Shown here piece after piece: positions 27,480-36,537 of a stretch of DNA of 64,000 bases. Position 1 is the first letter of the stretch. Each line of letters begins with the position of its first letter. Source of the DNA: Desulfobulbus propionicus (GTDB taxonomy: Bacteria > Desulfobacterota > Desulfobulbia > Desulfobulbales > Desulfobulbaceae); assembly GCA_002748755.1 (NCBI GenBank), contig PDTD01000013.1, forward strand, positions 62,001-126,000. The letters run 5' to 3'. The notes below the pieces were generated by a model. It was given only the letters and a program-made list of their open reading frames with translations. It ran no database searches and was not told the DNA's origin. A program made the translations under genes and the position numbers.

Positions 27480-28184
27480 ATGAAAAAAATCACCTTATTT
27501 GCCGGCTGTCTCCTGGTCTTGTGTCACCCCCCTCTCATCATGGCTGAACAGGGCTCCATTACCACTGGCGCCAAAATAGGCACCCTGGGTGTAGGGGGAG
27601 AAATGCATGTAGGATGGAACGAATATATACACCTCCGCAGTGGAGTCAATTTTTTGAATTTTTCTTTTGACTCCACTATCTCCAACATCGATTACGAAAT
27701 GGAACCGGAGTTTAAAAACGGTTCTGTTGTTCTGGACTGGTATCCCTTTGGAGGGGCTTTCCGTCTATCCGGCGGTCTGTTCATCAATGACAATACCATA
27801 ACCCTGACAGGCAAGCCCCGCAGCGATTCGGAGTATTGGGCTCTTATCCCGGAAGAATACAACTCGCTTGTTCCCCTTGTATCGTCTACACGTATCCATG
27901 GTTCGGTTGACTTTAACACCCTGAGCCCATATATCGGTATCGGCTGGAACAGCAACACCAAAAAAACCAAAGGGTGGGGCGTGGCTTTTGAGCTTGGCGT
28001 GCTCTACCAGGGCGCCCCGGAAGTCTCCCCCTTAACCGCCAGCGCCAATGAGCCGCTGAACGTTCTGGCATCGCATCCGACTGTCACCTATTATCTAGAG
28101 TCAGAGCGCCAGCAGATTGAAGATGATCTGGAAGATTTTGAATATTATCCCGTTGCCACTCTGACCCTGAGCTACACGTTTTAG
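27480..28184 (+). CDS. Outer-membrane beta-barrel protein
   Basis: 234 residues. The start at 27480 has AGAGGA 6 bases upstream and gives a signal peptide (MKKITLFAGCLLVLCHPPLI, cleavage after IMA near residue 21). The mature chain consists of alternating strands (GGEMHVGWNEYIHLRSGVNF, NGSVVLDWYPF, FRLSGGLFIND, LSPYIGIGWNS) and ends in an aromatic-rich strand with terminal Phe (ATLTLSYTF), the barrel-assembly signal. Size and style are close to OmpW-like small barrels or to hypothetical outer-membrane proteins of this group. The function is unknown. The TAG stop sits at the border of a dispersed-element copy. Confidence 0.8.
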   Translation: MKKITLFAGCLLVLCHPPLIMAEQGSITTGAKIGTLGVGGEMHVGWNEYIHLRSGVNFLNFSFDSTISNIDYEMEPEFKNGSVVLDWYPFGGAFRLSGGLFINDNTITLTGKPRSDSEYWALIPEEYNSLVPLVSSTRIHGSVDFNTLSPYIGIGWNSNTKKTKGWGVAFELGVLYQGAPEVSPLTASANEPLNVLASHPTVTYYLESERQQIEDDLEDFEYYPVATLTLSYTF

Positions 28185-28404
28185 TCCGGGTTGCTCATCA
28201 GCTCAGGTGGTGCCAGGTAGGGGAATTTTGTACCTCATTCCCCTTGGGTATAGGTATTGCCAAAAGACTGCCGGGGATGGTACGGCCTGGGCTGAGCAAG
28301 GGTAAACAGTTGGTCGAAATGTGAGCCTGCGCACGGGCATTCCATCCATATGTTCGTCTCTCTTTTTTCTCAGATCAGACCCAATGTTCAGGAGATATCC
28401 GGAT
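28184..28404 (+). repeat. MITE-like element copy 5 (abuts barrel gene stop)
   Basis: About 221 bp. The left end TAGTCCGGGTTGCTCATCAG begins with the stop codon of the barrel gene. Hairpin 1 (GCTCAGGTGGTGCCAGG with GGTACGGCCTGGGCTGAG) and the GTAAACAGTTGGTCGAAATG core are present. The right end is CAGGAGATATCCGGAT. The second hairpin is degenerate. Confidence 0.8.
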
Positions 28405-28920
28405 TCGTCGGCATTTCTTGGGTGAACACTTTCTTCTGTTGACAACAGAGAGCCCAACATACAGCCATCGTACCATTCCAGCGTGATCACATCACGCACC
28501 TCAACAACAGAACAGAATACATCCTCTCTATGATCAGGACCTACTTTGGTGGACACCCTGGCGGTATCGTGTCACCATGAGCACCTTTACATTTGCCGAC
28601 AAAAGATTACTGTTTGTCCACCTTGGAAGAAAAACGTGTATGCGCCAAAAGGATGACCGTGCGAAAAGAGGCTTTGTTTTCCGGTCCCCGAAGAGGAGAC
28701 CAATACATGGCCAACAAATCTGATAACGAAACAAAGCGAGACTTCGACTGTACTGGTTTGTGGACCCACGACGCGGTGGCTGGAAGAGTCCGATTCTTTG
28801 CCATTGACTATGCGCACCTGCATGGGCAATGGGACAGCAACCGTCAGCCTCTCAACCGTCATGGAGCCGGGCTCTCATAGTTCTTCCCCCAAAACGTACA
28901 TTTTTTATTGTGAGGCACGG
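28405..28920. other. Intergenic region, no gene seen
   Basis: About 500 bp before the CcdA-like gene. Overlapping short frames on both strands have no recognisable features. Confidence 0.4.
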
Positions 28921-29619
28921 ATGGAGCACCTTCTCGGTCAACTGGAGACAACATTGCAGACATCTCTTCTCCTCTCCTTGGGCATTGCCTATCTTGGAGG
29001 ACTGCTGGCCAGCCTGACCCCCTGTATTTATCCCATGATACCAATCACAGCCGGCGTCATCAGTCACTCCAATCTGGGCGGCTCGCGAACAAGGGGATGC
29101 CTCCTTTCTCTAGGCTACGTACTGGGCATGGCCGTAACCTATGCCGCACTGGGTGTTTTTGCCGCTGCCACTGGTCATCTTTTTGGCTCAGTACACGCAA
29201 ATCCCTGGACCCTGCTCCTGGTTGGCAGCCTTATCCTGGCCTTTGCCCTCAGTATGCTTGATGTCTTTAGCGTACCAACTTTTTCGACCTCCTTGAGCAG
29301 CAGATTGCGAGGCATACCCGGCGTATTCATCGCCGGTATATCTTCCGCGCTTGTGGCCGGACCATGCACGGCGCCTGTTCTCGGAGTCTTGTTAACCTAT
29401 GTTGCCTCTACCCGGAATCTCTTGACTGGCGGGCTCCTGTTGTTTGCCTTCAGTGTGGGCATGGGAACCTTGCTTTTGGCCGTTGGTACCTTCTCCAGCT
29501 TCCTGGCTGCCATTCCCAAGTCAGGAGTCTGGATGATCAGGATTAAAAAATCCATGGGCGTACTGATGCTGATTTTGGCCGAGTACTTCTTTGTGAAAGC
29601 AGGTACTTTCCTTATTTAA
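28921..29619 (+). CDS. CcdA/DsbD-type transmembrane thiol-electron carrier
   Basis: 232 residues from the ATG at 28921 (GAGG about 8 bases upstream). About six membrane helices. The two redox cysteines lie in ASLTPCIYPMIPITAG (Cys35) and VAGPCTAPVLG, the paired motifs of the DsbD beta domain/CcdA family, which moves reducing power from cytoplasmic thioredoxin to the periplasm. No DsbD alpha or gamma domains are fused. The next gene, 138 bp downstream, encodes a secreted TlpA-type thioredoxin, the likely partner, for example in cytochrome c maturation or disulfide reduction. Confidence 0.92.
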   Translation: MEHLLGQLETTLQTSLLLSLGIAYLGGLLASLTPCIYPMIPITAGVISHSNLGGSRTRGCLLSLGYVLGMAVTYAALGVFAAATGHLFGSVHANPWTLLLVGSLILAFALSMLDVFSVPTFSTSLSSRLRGIPGVFIAGISSALVAGPCTAPVLGVLLTYVASTRNLLTGGLLLFAFSVGMGTLLLAVGTFSSFLAAIPKSGVWMIRIKKSMGVLMLILAEYFFVKAGTFLI

Positions 29620-29757
29620 CCCGAACTTCTCACGATTTTCCTGACCGTTGACAGCAGCGGTTTGAAACAAAACATGCATGGGCAATGCGGGCACCTCTTT
29701 ACCCGCAATACCATGCTCTATCTAGAAACCCCAGTTAAGATAACAAAAGGCTAGTCA

Positions 29758-30258
29758 ATGAAATCGCGTTTCTTTTCAGTATTTCTCTTTGTTGCATGTC
29801 TCGCACTTGCTGCCCCCTCGACCGGATTATCCGCCGAGGTCGGCCGCCAGTTGCCCTCATTCCAGGCAAAAACCATGGCTGGTACAACCTTTGATATGGA
29901 CGCCATCATCGGCAAGAAAACTGTTATGCTGGTTTTCTGGGCCTCCTGGTGTCCAAGCTGTAAAAGCGAAGTTCCCCGCATTAACGCCCTGGTAAAAAAA
30001 TACAAACCACAGGGTATGGAATTCATTGGTATCAATATCGGCTCCAATGATTCCCCCAAACGGGCCAGGGCATTTATGAAAAAATATAAAATGGCCTATC
30101 CTGTTATCTTTGATAGGTCTGGAACCATCAGTCAACAATACCGAGTGCTTGGAGTTCCGACAATCATTGTTGCCGACAAAAGCGGCACCATACAATTTAA
30201 AAATTACGGGGTCCCCAAGATAACGGACAATGTGTTCAAGATACTGCAGTCGAAATAG
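29758..30258 (+). CDS. Periplasmic TlpA/ResA-like thioredoxin
   Basis: 166 residues. The signal peptide (about 1-26, hydrophobic FFSVFLFVACLALAAP) is followed by an AhpC/TSA-type redoxin fold. The active site is WASWCPSCK (Cys65, Cys68) and the cis-Pro loop is VLGVPTIIVADKSG. This is the ResA/TlpA class of membrane-associated or soluble periplasmic reductants. It follows the CcdA-like gene and probably receives electrons from it. Confidence 0.92.
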   Translation: MKSRFFSVFLFVACLALAAPSTGLSAEVGRQLPSFQAKTMAGTTFDMDAIIGKKTVMLVFWASWCPSCKSEVPRINALVKKYKPQGMEFIGINIGSNDSPKRARAFMKKYKMAYPVIFDRSGTISQQYRVLGVPTIIVADKSGTIQFKNYGVPKITDNVFKILQSK

Positions 30259-30404
30259 CACCAAGGGCAGGATGACGGTGCAGCTGCTCCCCTGGAAGAC
30301 AGCCGCCAAGGAGCACCTTCAACGGAAATGGCTGCTCCCGAATTTCACTTCCAATGGGTTCGTCAAAAATGATGGAGCAGCAACTTCTCCACAATGGGCA
30401 CCAA

Positions 30405-30438
30405 TCATCAGCTCAGGCGGTGCCACCTGAGCTGATGA
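30405..30438. repeat. Collapsed palindromic copy of the dispersed element
   Basis: Perfect 13-bp arms TCATCAGCTCAGG (30405-30417) and CCTGAGCTGATGA (30426-30438) with loop CGGTGCCA, followed by ACAATTCGGGTT like a right end. The whole centre of the element is missing. It lies between the convergent thioredoxin and thioesterase genes. Confidence 0.7.
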
Positions 30439-30512
30439 ACAATTCGGGTTCAGCCTAAGGGGAGTGAGCCCAACAAGATGCCCTCTGAAAGACTCAGAAA
30501 GAGGAACTTGGC

Positions 30513-30938
30513 TCAGGGCTCTTCTTCAGAGGTGACAACCGGATACGCCTCTTGCACCATTTCAGGAATGGTCTGGGGACGTCCGGTTGCAATATTACAA
30601 AAAATAAAAAGGGTTGCCGCCCTGGCAATAACGGTATCATCAGCAGGGCGGTAAAACTTGAATTTACGCAACGTCCGAACTTTTTTGAACTCAGAGACCC
30701 ATGTGTACACCTGCAACAGGTCACCGGCATAGCTTGAGTGGCAATATTCTATGGTATGGCTGCGAATAATCCAGGCAGCCCCCAACTCCATATATCGCTC
30801 ATAAGGCCAGCCAAGTTGTGCAGAATGGTGGAGGGCAGCTTCCTGCATCCACTGCACATACTGCACGTTCCCAGTATGGCCGTTGACATCTATGGCGGAC
30901 CGGGGAACTTCTATTTCAAGGGTACCAACGGGAATCAT
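30513..30938 (-). CDS. Acyl-CoA thioesterase, 4HBT hot-dog family
   Basis: 141 residues. Early motif SAIDVNGHTGNVQYVQWMQE is the catalytic region of YbgC/FcbC-type hot-dog thioesterases: the usual Asp is followed by HxGNxxYxxWM, here with Asn before Gly-His. EYCHSSYAGDLLQVYTWV and RTLRKFKFYR form the core strands. It likely hydrolyses acyl-CoA or acyl-ACP in the cytoplasm. The start overlaps the stop of the TolC-type gene (ATGA), so they are co-translated, an unusual pairing. Confidence 0.85.
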   Translation of the reverse strand: MIPVGTLEIEVPRSAIDVNGHTGNVQYVQWMQEAALHHSAQLGWPYERYMELGAAWIIRSHTIEYCHSSYAGDLLQVYTWVSEFKKVRTLRKFKFYRPADDTVIARAATLFIFCNIATGRPQTIPEMVQEAYPVVTSEEEP

Positions 30939-32332
30939 TCAGGCAACCATGCTCGAGTTGTCATACTATCAAGATTGTGTCCGGTTGCCGCCTGCAGTCT
31001 TTGCCTGGCCAGATGGTAGGAAGCCACGGACTGGGCCAGACGACCATAGGTGGCGGTCAAATCCCGCTGGGCCTCATTGAGGCGGACAAGAGAAGTTTCA
31101 CCAGCTTCGTACTCATTCTTTGCAAGGTCTCGGTTTTCTTCCACCAGTTTAACACTCTCACGCTGCAACCTGACCTGCTCCTTAGCAGCCTCCAGCAGGG
31201 CGATATTCTGACGAACCTCTGATGCCACCAAAGTACGCACATGAGCCAGGGTATATTCGGCCTCGCGTTGTGCCTGTCTGGCTTCCAGGAGCCTGGCCTT
31301 GTCTGCGCCGCCAGCAAACAGGTTCCATTGCAGTTTGAGGGCTATGGAACTCCCGAAATCATCGTCGGTAAAGCCCACATCTTCAGTCCGATCCCCGCTG
31401 ACACTTCCTGCCAGGACAACAGTGGGATACAGGGGGGCCTTGGCCATCCCTGCGCCAGCCTCTGCCTGCTGAACGAGTTGTTCCAGCTGGCGAACATCCG
31501 ACCGTCTGGCAAGGGCATCTCTGATGAGCCCGTCCACATCAGCAACAGATTCTTCCAGGGTGCAATCTTTCTCCAGAGACGCCAGCCGGATATGGGCAGG
31601 CAAGAGAGCATCGGGCAGCCCCATCAGGGCAGCAAGTCCATAGCTCGCCGCCTCATGCTCACGCCTGCTGCGCATCAGGCTGGTACGCGCGGAGTTAAGC
31701 TGCACCTTGATATTCAGGACATCTCCCCATGGGCCAGCCCCTACATCGTACCTGTTTTGCGCATCTTCCAGCTGGCGCAGATAAAAGGCCTCGTCCGCCT
31801 GGGCAATATCCACATTGGTCTGCGAGAGCTGGGCATTATAAAAAGCTTCCGCCACCGAGGTGACGAGCAGCCGCTGGCTATTCACCCATGCAGCCTGCGC
31901 GCTCTTCTCGCCATATTCAGCCATCTGCTTGTTGAATTTTCTATAAAAACCGTCAAACAGAATCCAGGTCGCCTGCAGCCCAGCTCCAAAAACCTCCTTG
32001 TCCTTATCAGCCGTGCCTCCCGCAAGCGAGGCCATCAGCTCCATGCTCTCATAAGTGATGCCAGCCAGCCGTTGGTGCTGCGCAAAGCCTGTGGCATCAA
32101 GGGTCGGCCACCAGGCTGCGACAGCCTGACTGACCCGGGCTCGGGCCTGTTCAACCCGGGCCTGCGCGGCCCTCAGATCCGGGTTGGCCGCAAGCGCCAA
32201 ACTCTGGGCAGTCTGCAGAGCGAGCACCTCTATAGAATCCAATACGGCCTCCGGTTTTTCTTCCGCCTGCGGAGAGACCGCAAACAACAAAATGATAACG
32301 GCACTCACCGCAACGCTATGTAGTCTCTTCAT
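30935..32332 (-). CDS. TolC-family outer-membrane efflux protein
   Basis: 465 residues. The start at 32332 has GGAG 5 bases upstream and yields a signal peptide (MKRLHSVAVSAVIILLFAVS, cut near PQA). Two outer-membrane-efflux repeats with long amphipathic coiled coils follow: LALAANPDLRAAQARVEQAR at the start of the first, and DALARRSDVRQLEQLVQQAE at the start of the second. It should form the trimeric outer-membrane duct of a type I secretion or efflux pump. No membrane-fusion or inner-membrane pump gene lies beside it. A MATE exporter is nearby but does not normally use TolC. Confidence 0.92.
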   Translation of the reverse strand: MKRLHSVAVSAVIILLFAVSPQAEEKPEAVLDSIEVLALQTAQSLALAANPDLRAAQARVEQARARVSQAVAAWWPTLDATGFAQHQRLAGITYESMELMASLAGGTADKDKEVFGAGLQATWILFDGFYRKFNKQMAEYGEKSAQAAWVNSQRLLVTSVAEAFYNAQLSQTNVDIAQADEAFYLRQLEDAQNRYDVGAGPWGDVLNIKVQLNSARTSLMRSRREHEAASYGLAALMGLPDALLPAHIRLASLEKDCTLEESVADVDGLIRDALARRSDVRQLEQLVQQAEAGAGMAKAPLYPTVVLAGSVSGDRTEDVGFTDDDFGSSIALKLQWNLFAGGADKARLLEARQAQREAEYTLAHVRTLVASEVRQNIALLEAAKEQVRLQRESVKLVEENRDLAKNEYEAGETSLVRLNEAQRDLTATYGRLAQSVASYHLARQRLQAATGHNLDSMTTRAWLPE

Positions 32333-33121
32333 GAGTACTCCAGTAACTTTGATTATGGTATTGCCAGCCCGCATTGCTCATCTGATACCTTTTTCACAGA
32401 CCAAAGCGTAGGACATACTCCTGTACCAGGCTGCCGTAAACGGTCTGCATCGCGGAGTCTGCGAACTCTTTTCGTATTCCGAAAAGGGTTTTCTCTGAGT
32501 TGTTTCAAAAATAATCCATCTTTTGAGTCTTGACAAATTGTATCTCGTATTCAAACAGGTTCTGTCAAAAACGAGAAAAGTCATCCATCCTCATGGAATC
32601 TGTCCCCTGTGTATTGCCCTTGTTGTCCACCTGTAAACGCTTTCAGGCTACCCAGATTTGGGAGATGCGCTCTTGGCAGCCCCCAGGGCTTTCTCCTCAG
32701 CTCAGGCGGTGTCGGGCTCGGTAATTTGTTGTAACGCATTATGCTTGGCTTGGATATCGGTGCTGCCAAAAGACTACCGAAGATGGGCTCGGATGGGCTG
32801 GCCTTTGGTGGACATTTGGGCAAAATGCGACACAATGTTCATGGGAAATCCGAACTCAACCTGCATACTCGATTTTTACCACGAGAGCCGGGCGCTATAA
32901 ACCTCTTTTTTCAGACTCCCTGCGTTGTTGAGCACTCACCGCTGGCAGGGTACCTGTCTGCAGGTGCATCACAGGAAAAGAGTATGCCTGCCGTCTTCCT
33001 TCTTTTCTTTCGCGTGCAAACACCGTACACTGCTTTCTCAGGCCTGCCCGAGTAAAAAAGAGACAGCAGGACATCTTTGCCTTTTGATCCGTTTTTTCCT
33101 GAGGATATCAGCAATCCACCC
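32333..33121. other. Divergent intergenic region with element copy
   Basis: About 790 bp between the divergent TolC-type and MATE genes. Apart from the element copy at 32680-32856, no gene is supported. Promoters for both neighbours must lie here. Confidence 0.4.
32680..32856 (+). repeat. MITE-like element copy 6
   Basis: The left end region is AGGGCTTTCTCCTCAGCTCA. Hairpin 1 is partly degenerate (CTCAGGCGGTGTCGG, AGATGGGCTCGGATGGGCTG). GCCTTTGGTGGACATTTGGG, then GACACAATGTTCATGGGAAATCCGAAC, mark the right end. The segment with hairpin 2 is missing, giving about 177 bp. Confidence 0.7.
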
Positions 33122-34510
33122 ATGAACACCAGAAGCCGTTCCCTCTGCCTGGCGGAAGCAGGCTCCCTGCTCACGTTGACAGGCCCAATCATTATTGCCC
33201 AAGTATCCCAGACAGCCATGGGTGTGGTGGACACTATCATGGCCGGTTGGGCCGGTAAAAATGACCTGGCAGCGGTGGCCGTCGGTTCGAGTATCTTTAC
33301 CCCGCTTTTTCTCTTTCAAGTCGGCTTGCTTTCAGCCGTTGTACCGCTTGTCGCCCAGGCCCACGGTGCAGGCGATACGAAGACCATGCACCGGGCCATG
33401 CAGCAGGGCTGCATAATCGGGCTGTTTTCAGGGGTACTGCTTATGCTCTTAATCAACCACCTGCCGCTGGTCATGGCATGGATGGATGTCAGCTCTGAGT
33501 GTATTCCGCGTACCAGGCAATACCTGTTCGCCATCTCTTGGGGATTTCCGGCATCAGGTCTGTTCTTTGCTCTCAGAAACGGAGGTGACGGGGCAGCCCT
33601 GCCACGGCTGTCGATGATCGCCGGTTTCGTCGGTCTCTCGGTCAACATCCTGACCAACTACCTGCTTATTTTTGGGAAAATGGGTTTTCCACGGCTGGGC
33701 GGGGTGGGCTGTGGCTGGGCCTCAGCGCTTGCCATCCTGGCCATGTGCCTAACCATGTTTGGCCTTTTGCAAAGCCACCCAAGAACAGCCTTCAAAGGCA
33801 GCGACATCCGCACAAGCAGACTGTTCGACCGAAGCCTGCTGAGACAATGCAAGCTCGGTCTGCCTCTGGGCCTCTCCCTTTTTATCGAATGTTCCATGTT
33901 CGCGGTTATAGCCCTGCTGGTTTCCCGGTTCGGAGCAGCTGTGGTCGCCTCCCACCAGGTTGCCCTAAACTGCACTGCCTTGCTTTTCATGATACCATAC
34001 AGCCTCTCCTCTGCTCTGGCCGTACGTGTTGGCTTTGTCATCGGCAAAAAAAGAGCGGCCAGGTTACAACGCACTGTCCTGTCGGGAGTTGTTCTGGCCC
34101 TGTGCGGGGCGCTGCTGACCGCCTTGTGCATTGTGACGGGTAAGGACGCCATAGCATCTCTATACACCCAAGACCCCGATGTTCGTTCACTTGCCGCCAC
34201 CCTGCTCCTGTATGCAGCGGCCTTTCAAATACCGGATGCGCTGCAGGTCAACTTCGCTGGCGCTCTGCGCGGCTGTAAAGACACCAAAGTGCCCATGCTG
34301 CTGACCATACTAGCCTACTGGGGTGTGGGCCTGCCTGTGGGATGGTTCCTCGGTCTGAACGGCTTTGCCGGGTTCCCGCCAGGTCCCAGGGGATTCTGGA
34401 TAGGACTGATCTGCGGGCTCTGCACGGCCTCGGTACTGCTTGGCACAAGACTCTTCCTTCTGCTACTCAAGCAGAAAGAACGACTCATGCAGCCCAAAGC
34501 ATTCCCTTGA
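33122..34510 (+). CDS. MATE-family multidrug/Na+ antiporter
   Basis: 462 residues with twelve predicted membrane helices in two homologous halves. LAEAGSLLTLTGPIIIAQVS and MGVVDTIMAGWAGKNDLAAV match the N-lobe start (the Asp region of NorM-type proteins), with VGLLSAVVPLVAQAHGAGD after it. The second half has the corresponding GAAVVASHQVALNCTALLF and AVRVGFVIGKK. It is NorM-like and exports cationic or other small compounds using an ion gradient. The start at 33122 was preferred over a frame extension that lacks a hydrophobic start. It is transcribed divergently from the TolC-type gene. Confidence 0.93.
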   Translation: MNTRSRSLCLAEAGSLLTLTGPIIIAQVSQTAMGVVDTIMAGWAGKNDLAAVAVGSSIFTPLFLFQVGLLSAVVPLVAQAHGAGDTKTMHRAMQQGCIIGLFSGVLLMLLINHLPLVMAWMDVSSECIPRTRQYLFAISWGFPASGLFFALRNGGDGAALPRLSMIAGFVGLSVNILTNYLLIFGKMGFPRLGGVGCGWASALAILAMCLTMFGLLQSHPRTAFKGSDIRTSRLFDRSLLRQCKLGLPLGLSLFIECSMFAVIALLVSRFGAAVVASHQVALNCTALLFMIPYSLSSALAVRVGFVIGKKRAARLQRTVLSGVVLALCGALLTALCIVTGKDAIASLYTQDPDVRSLAATLLLYAAAFQIPDALQVNFAGALRGCKDTKVPMLLTILAYWGVGLPVGWFLGLNGFAGFPPGPRGFWIGLICGLCTASVLLGTRLFLLLLKQKERLMQPKAFP

Positions 34511-34517
34511 GCCCCAA

Positions 34518-34739
34518 AGCCCGACCATCTCATCAGCTCAGGCGGCGCCAGGTTCGGGAATTTTTGGTCCCTCATTCTACCTGGGTCTAGGTGTTGCCAA
34601 GAGACTGCCCAAAATGGCACCGTCCAGGCTGAGCGTTGGTGCCCATTTTGTCGCAATGCGAGTCGGCTCACGGACAGCAGCTCCCTCTGTTGTTGTCTAT
34701 TTTTCTCAAATAAGACAAAATGTTGATGAAAAATCCAGG
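34518..34739 (+). repeat. MITE-like element copy 7 (complete)
   Basis: 222 bp directly after the MATE gene. The left end is AGCCCGACCATCTCATCAGC. Hairpin 1: CAGCTCAGGCGGCGCCAGG with TGGCACCGTCCAGGCTGAG, inner arms AATTTTTGGTCC and GTGTTGCCAAGA. Hairpin 2: TTGTCTATTTTTCTCAAATAAGACAA. The right end is GTTGATGAAAAATCCAGG. Confidence 0.85.
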
Positions 34740-34803
34740 AAAGCGGTACAACAGAGATTGGAGATGTTCACCCATGGGAGTCTCTTGGCCCCCAGGTTGG
34801 GAG

Positions 34804-35676
34804 TCAACACAGACCTTCCATGACCTCCAGACACATATCCGCCTTGTTCAGGGTGTACAGATGCACGCCAGGAGCACCATTCTCAACAAGATCCCGAACC
34901 TGCTGCCGGGCATAGGCCACCCCGATCTCGTAGACAGCCTGACTGCCACCGTCTGCATCAGCCTGCATGAGTGCATTGATCAACTTTCCTGGCACCTTGG
35001 CATTGCAGAGATCCAGGATGAACCGCAGGGACGCCAAGGTACGAATGGGCAAAACACCCGGAACAACGGGGATGGAGACGCCCATTTCCCGTAAGCGCTG
35101 CACATAGTCAAAGTAGACGCGATTGTCGAAGTAAAGCTGAGTAATGGCAAAATCAGCCCCTGCCTCCATCTTTTGCCGCATGACCTGCAGATCACCCTCA
35201 ATTGAGGAGGCTTCGGCATGAGCTTCAGGGAAAGCGGCAACACCGATTCCCATTTCTGGATACTCCCGGCGCACATATCGTACCAAATCGGAGGCATAGG
35301 GAAAGGCGGCAAAGAGTTCTTCATCCGAACTGGACACCCCAGCAGGACGATCCCCCCGCAAAGCCAGCACATTTTCTATCCCCATACTCTGGAGAGCCTG
35401 TAAAAAAGTATCTACTCTAGCCTGGCCTGCGGCAACTCCGGTCAGGTGGGGCATAACTTCAAAAGCACAATCTTTGACCAGCCGTTCACAGATATCCAGG
35501 GTATTGTCCTGGGTCGACCCTCCCGCGCCATAGGTGACAGAGACAAATAAAGGATTAAGTTTCTTGAGCTGGGTGACTGTATCCAAAAAGGTCGGCCAGT
35601 CATCTTTTTTTTTGGGTGGGAAAAACTCCAAAGAGACAAAGGGAGCTGCTGTTTGTATTTTTTTCTGAATTTGCAT
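34804..35676 (-). CDS. metF: Methylenetetrahydrofolate reductase
   Basis: 290 residues from the ATG at 35676, which has AGGAG at 5-base spacing. FVSLEFFPPKKKDDW carries the catalytic Glu of MetF. FVSVTYGAGGSTQDNTLDIC, MPHLTGVAAG, NVLALRGDRPAG and DFAITQLYFDNRVYFDYV are standard FAD/folate-site motifs. It reduces 5,10-methylene-THF to 5-methyl-THF for methionine synthesis and, in anaerobes, can serve the Wood-Ljungdahl methyl branch. The length is normal. No metV or other pathway genes are adjacent. The upstream ~330 bp shows no obvious riboswitch to my reading. Confidence 0.97.
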   Translation of the reverse strand: MQIQKKIQTAAPFVSLEFFPPKKKDDWPTFLDTVTQLKKLNPLFVSVTYGAGGSTQDNTLDICERLVKDCAFEVMPHLTGVAAGQARVDTFLQALQSMGIENVLALRGDRPAGVSSSDEELFAAFPYASDLVRYVRREYPEMGIGVAAFPEAHAEASSIEGDLQVMRQKMEAGADFAITQLYFDNRVYFDYVQRLREMGVSIPVVPGVLPIRTLASLRFILDLCNAKVPGKLINALMQADADGGSQAVYEIGVAYARQQVRDLVENGAPGVHLYTLNKADMCLEVMEGLC

Positions 35677-36012
35677 CAAATCTCCTGGTGCTTTTAAAAA
35701 ATTTATAACGTGTTCCATACAAGGGCTCTTCCGCACCCCCCCCGCCCGGAATTCTCCTATGCATTTTGTCTTCATTTGAGACTACGCAAGAAAAGAACAT
35801 CCCTCTTTCTTTTCTCTTTTTACAAATGAGAAAAAAATGGTTATGAGCATCCCGGGCGGAGGTGTCTAAGGACCTGTTTTTTTCTTGCTCGTGACAAGAT
35901 GCAAAACGAACAACCCTTTGCGCCCTACAACTTAAAAAGCATTTTACAAAAACATCAAAATTTCTTATAGGTAATCCGATACAAGGGGTATATACCACGA
36001 AAGGTAGGCACG

Positions 36013-36177
36013 ATGACACCCAGGGAAGCCGTTAAAATACTCATGCTCAGCCCCTGCTATTGGTTGATGGATTTGCATGCCCGCAAAAAGCTTATCCTCG
36101 ATTTTTGCGCCACATACAACGCCGTTGCAATAGACAGGCAACAAAAAGAGATATCCAAAGTGAAAAACACCGGGTAA
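36013..36177 (+). CDS. Small 54-residue protein, unknown
   Basis: A short open frame with an AAAGG/TAGG ribosome-site-like stretch 6-11 bases before ATG. The product is MTPREAVKILMLSPCYWLMD then LHARKKLILDFCATYNAVAI and a basic tail ending KNTG. It is amphipathic and helical with two Cys and has no signal peptide. The ordered hydrophobic/charged pattern (LSPxYW...RKxLIxxFC) looks like a genuine small protein rather than random frame. It converges on the J-domain gene, 33 bp away. The function is unknown. Confidence 0.5.
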   Translation: MTPREAVKILMLSPCYWLMDLHARKKLILDFCATYNAVAIDRQQKEISKVKNTG

Positions 36178-36210
36178 TTGCTCTCAGCAACTGCTGCCCC
36201 GTCTTTCTCG

Positions 36211-36537
36211 TCAACGTTTTCTCCCCCAAAGCCGATCCTCACCAAAACGTTCCATCCACCACTGTTCTGGATCATGCACATCGGCTGGGTCTGCCTTTGC
36301 CCGGGTAAGAGGAAACCGGTATTCCGAACAATATCTCATCAACCGCTCGTAAGCGGCGCTCAGGCGATGCATCTGTTCATTACACTCCGCTTCAGCGCCA
36401 CTGCCACCGTTACAGTCAGGGTGGTACTGTTTACTGAGCCGGTGATATGCCCGTTTTATCTCCCCCAGGGTGGCCCGTTCACCAAGCTGAAAAATTTTTC
36501 CGGCCTCCTCAATGGCCTGCCATTCTTTTGTATTCAT
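36211..36537 (-). CDS. Small J-domain (DnaJ-like) protein
   Basis: 108 residues. Residues 1-70 form a J domain with helix II basic patch IKRAYHRLSKQ and the invariant HPD loop at 39-41 (YHPDCNGG), so it should stimulate an Hsp70 ATPase. There is no Gly/Phe region or zinc finger, making it a type C J protein. The C-terminal ~35 residues (DPEQWWMERFGEDRLWG) are probably a client- or partner-binding tail. It is separated from plsY by 80 bp on the same strand. Confidence 0.88.
   Translation of the reverse strand: MNTKEWQAIEEAGKIFQLGERATLGEIKRAYHRLSKQYHPDCNGGSGAEAECNEQMHRLSAAYERLMRYCSEYRFPLTRAKADPADVHDPEQWWMERFGEDRLWGRKR

Noticed and set aside
34440-34823. Small frames sharing a SSAQAxPGSGxF-like peptide
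   Set aside because: Several element copies give similar short peptides, but the frames are broken in most copies and the conserved feature is the inverted-repeat structure. Likely noncoding.
35677-36012. Possible riboswitch upstream of metF
   Set aside because: No SAM, cobalamin or THF aptamer pattern was recognised in the leader on the minus strand.
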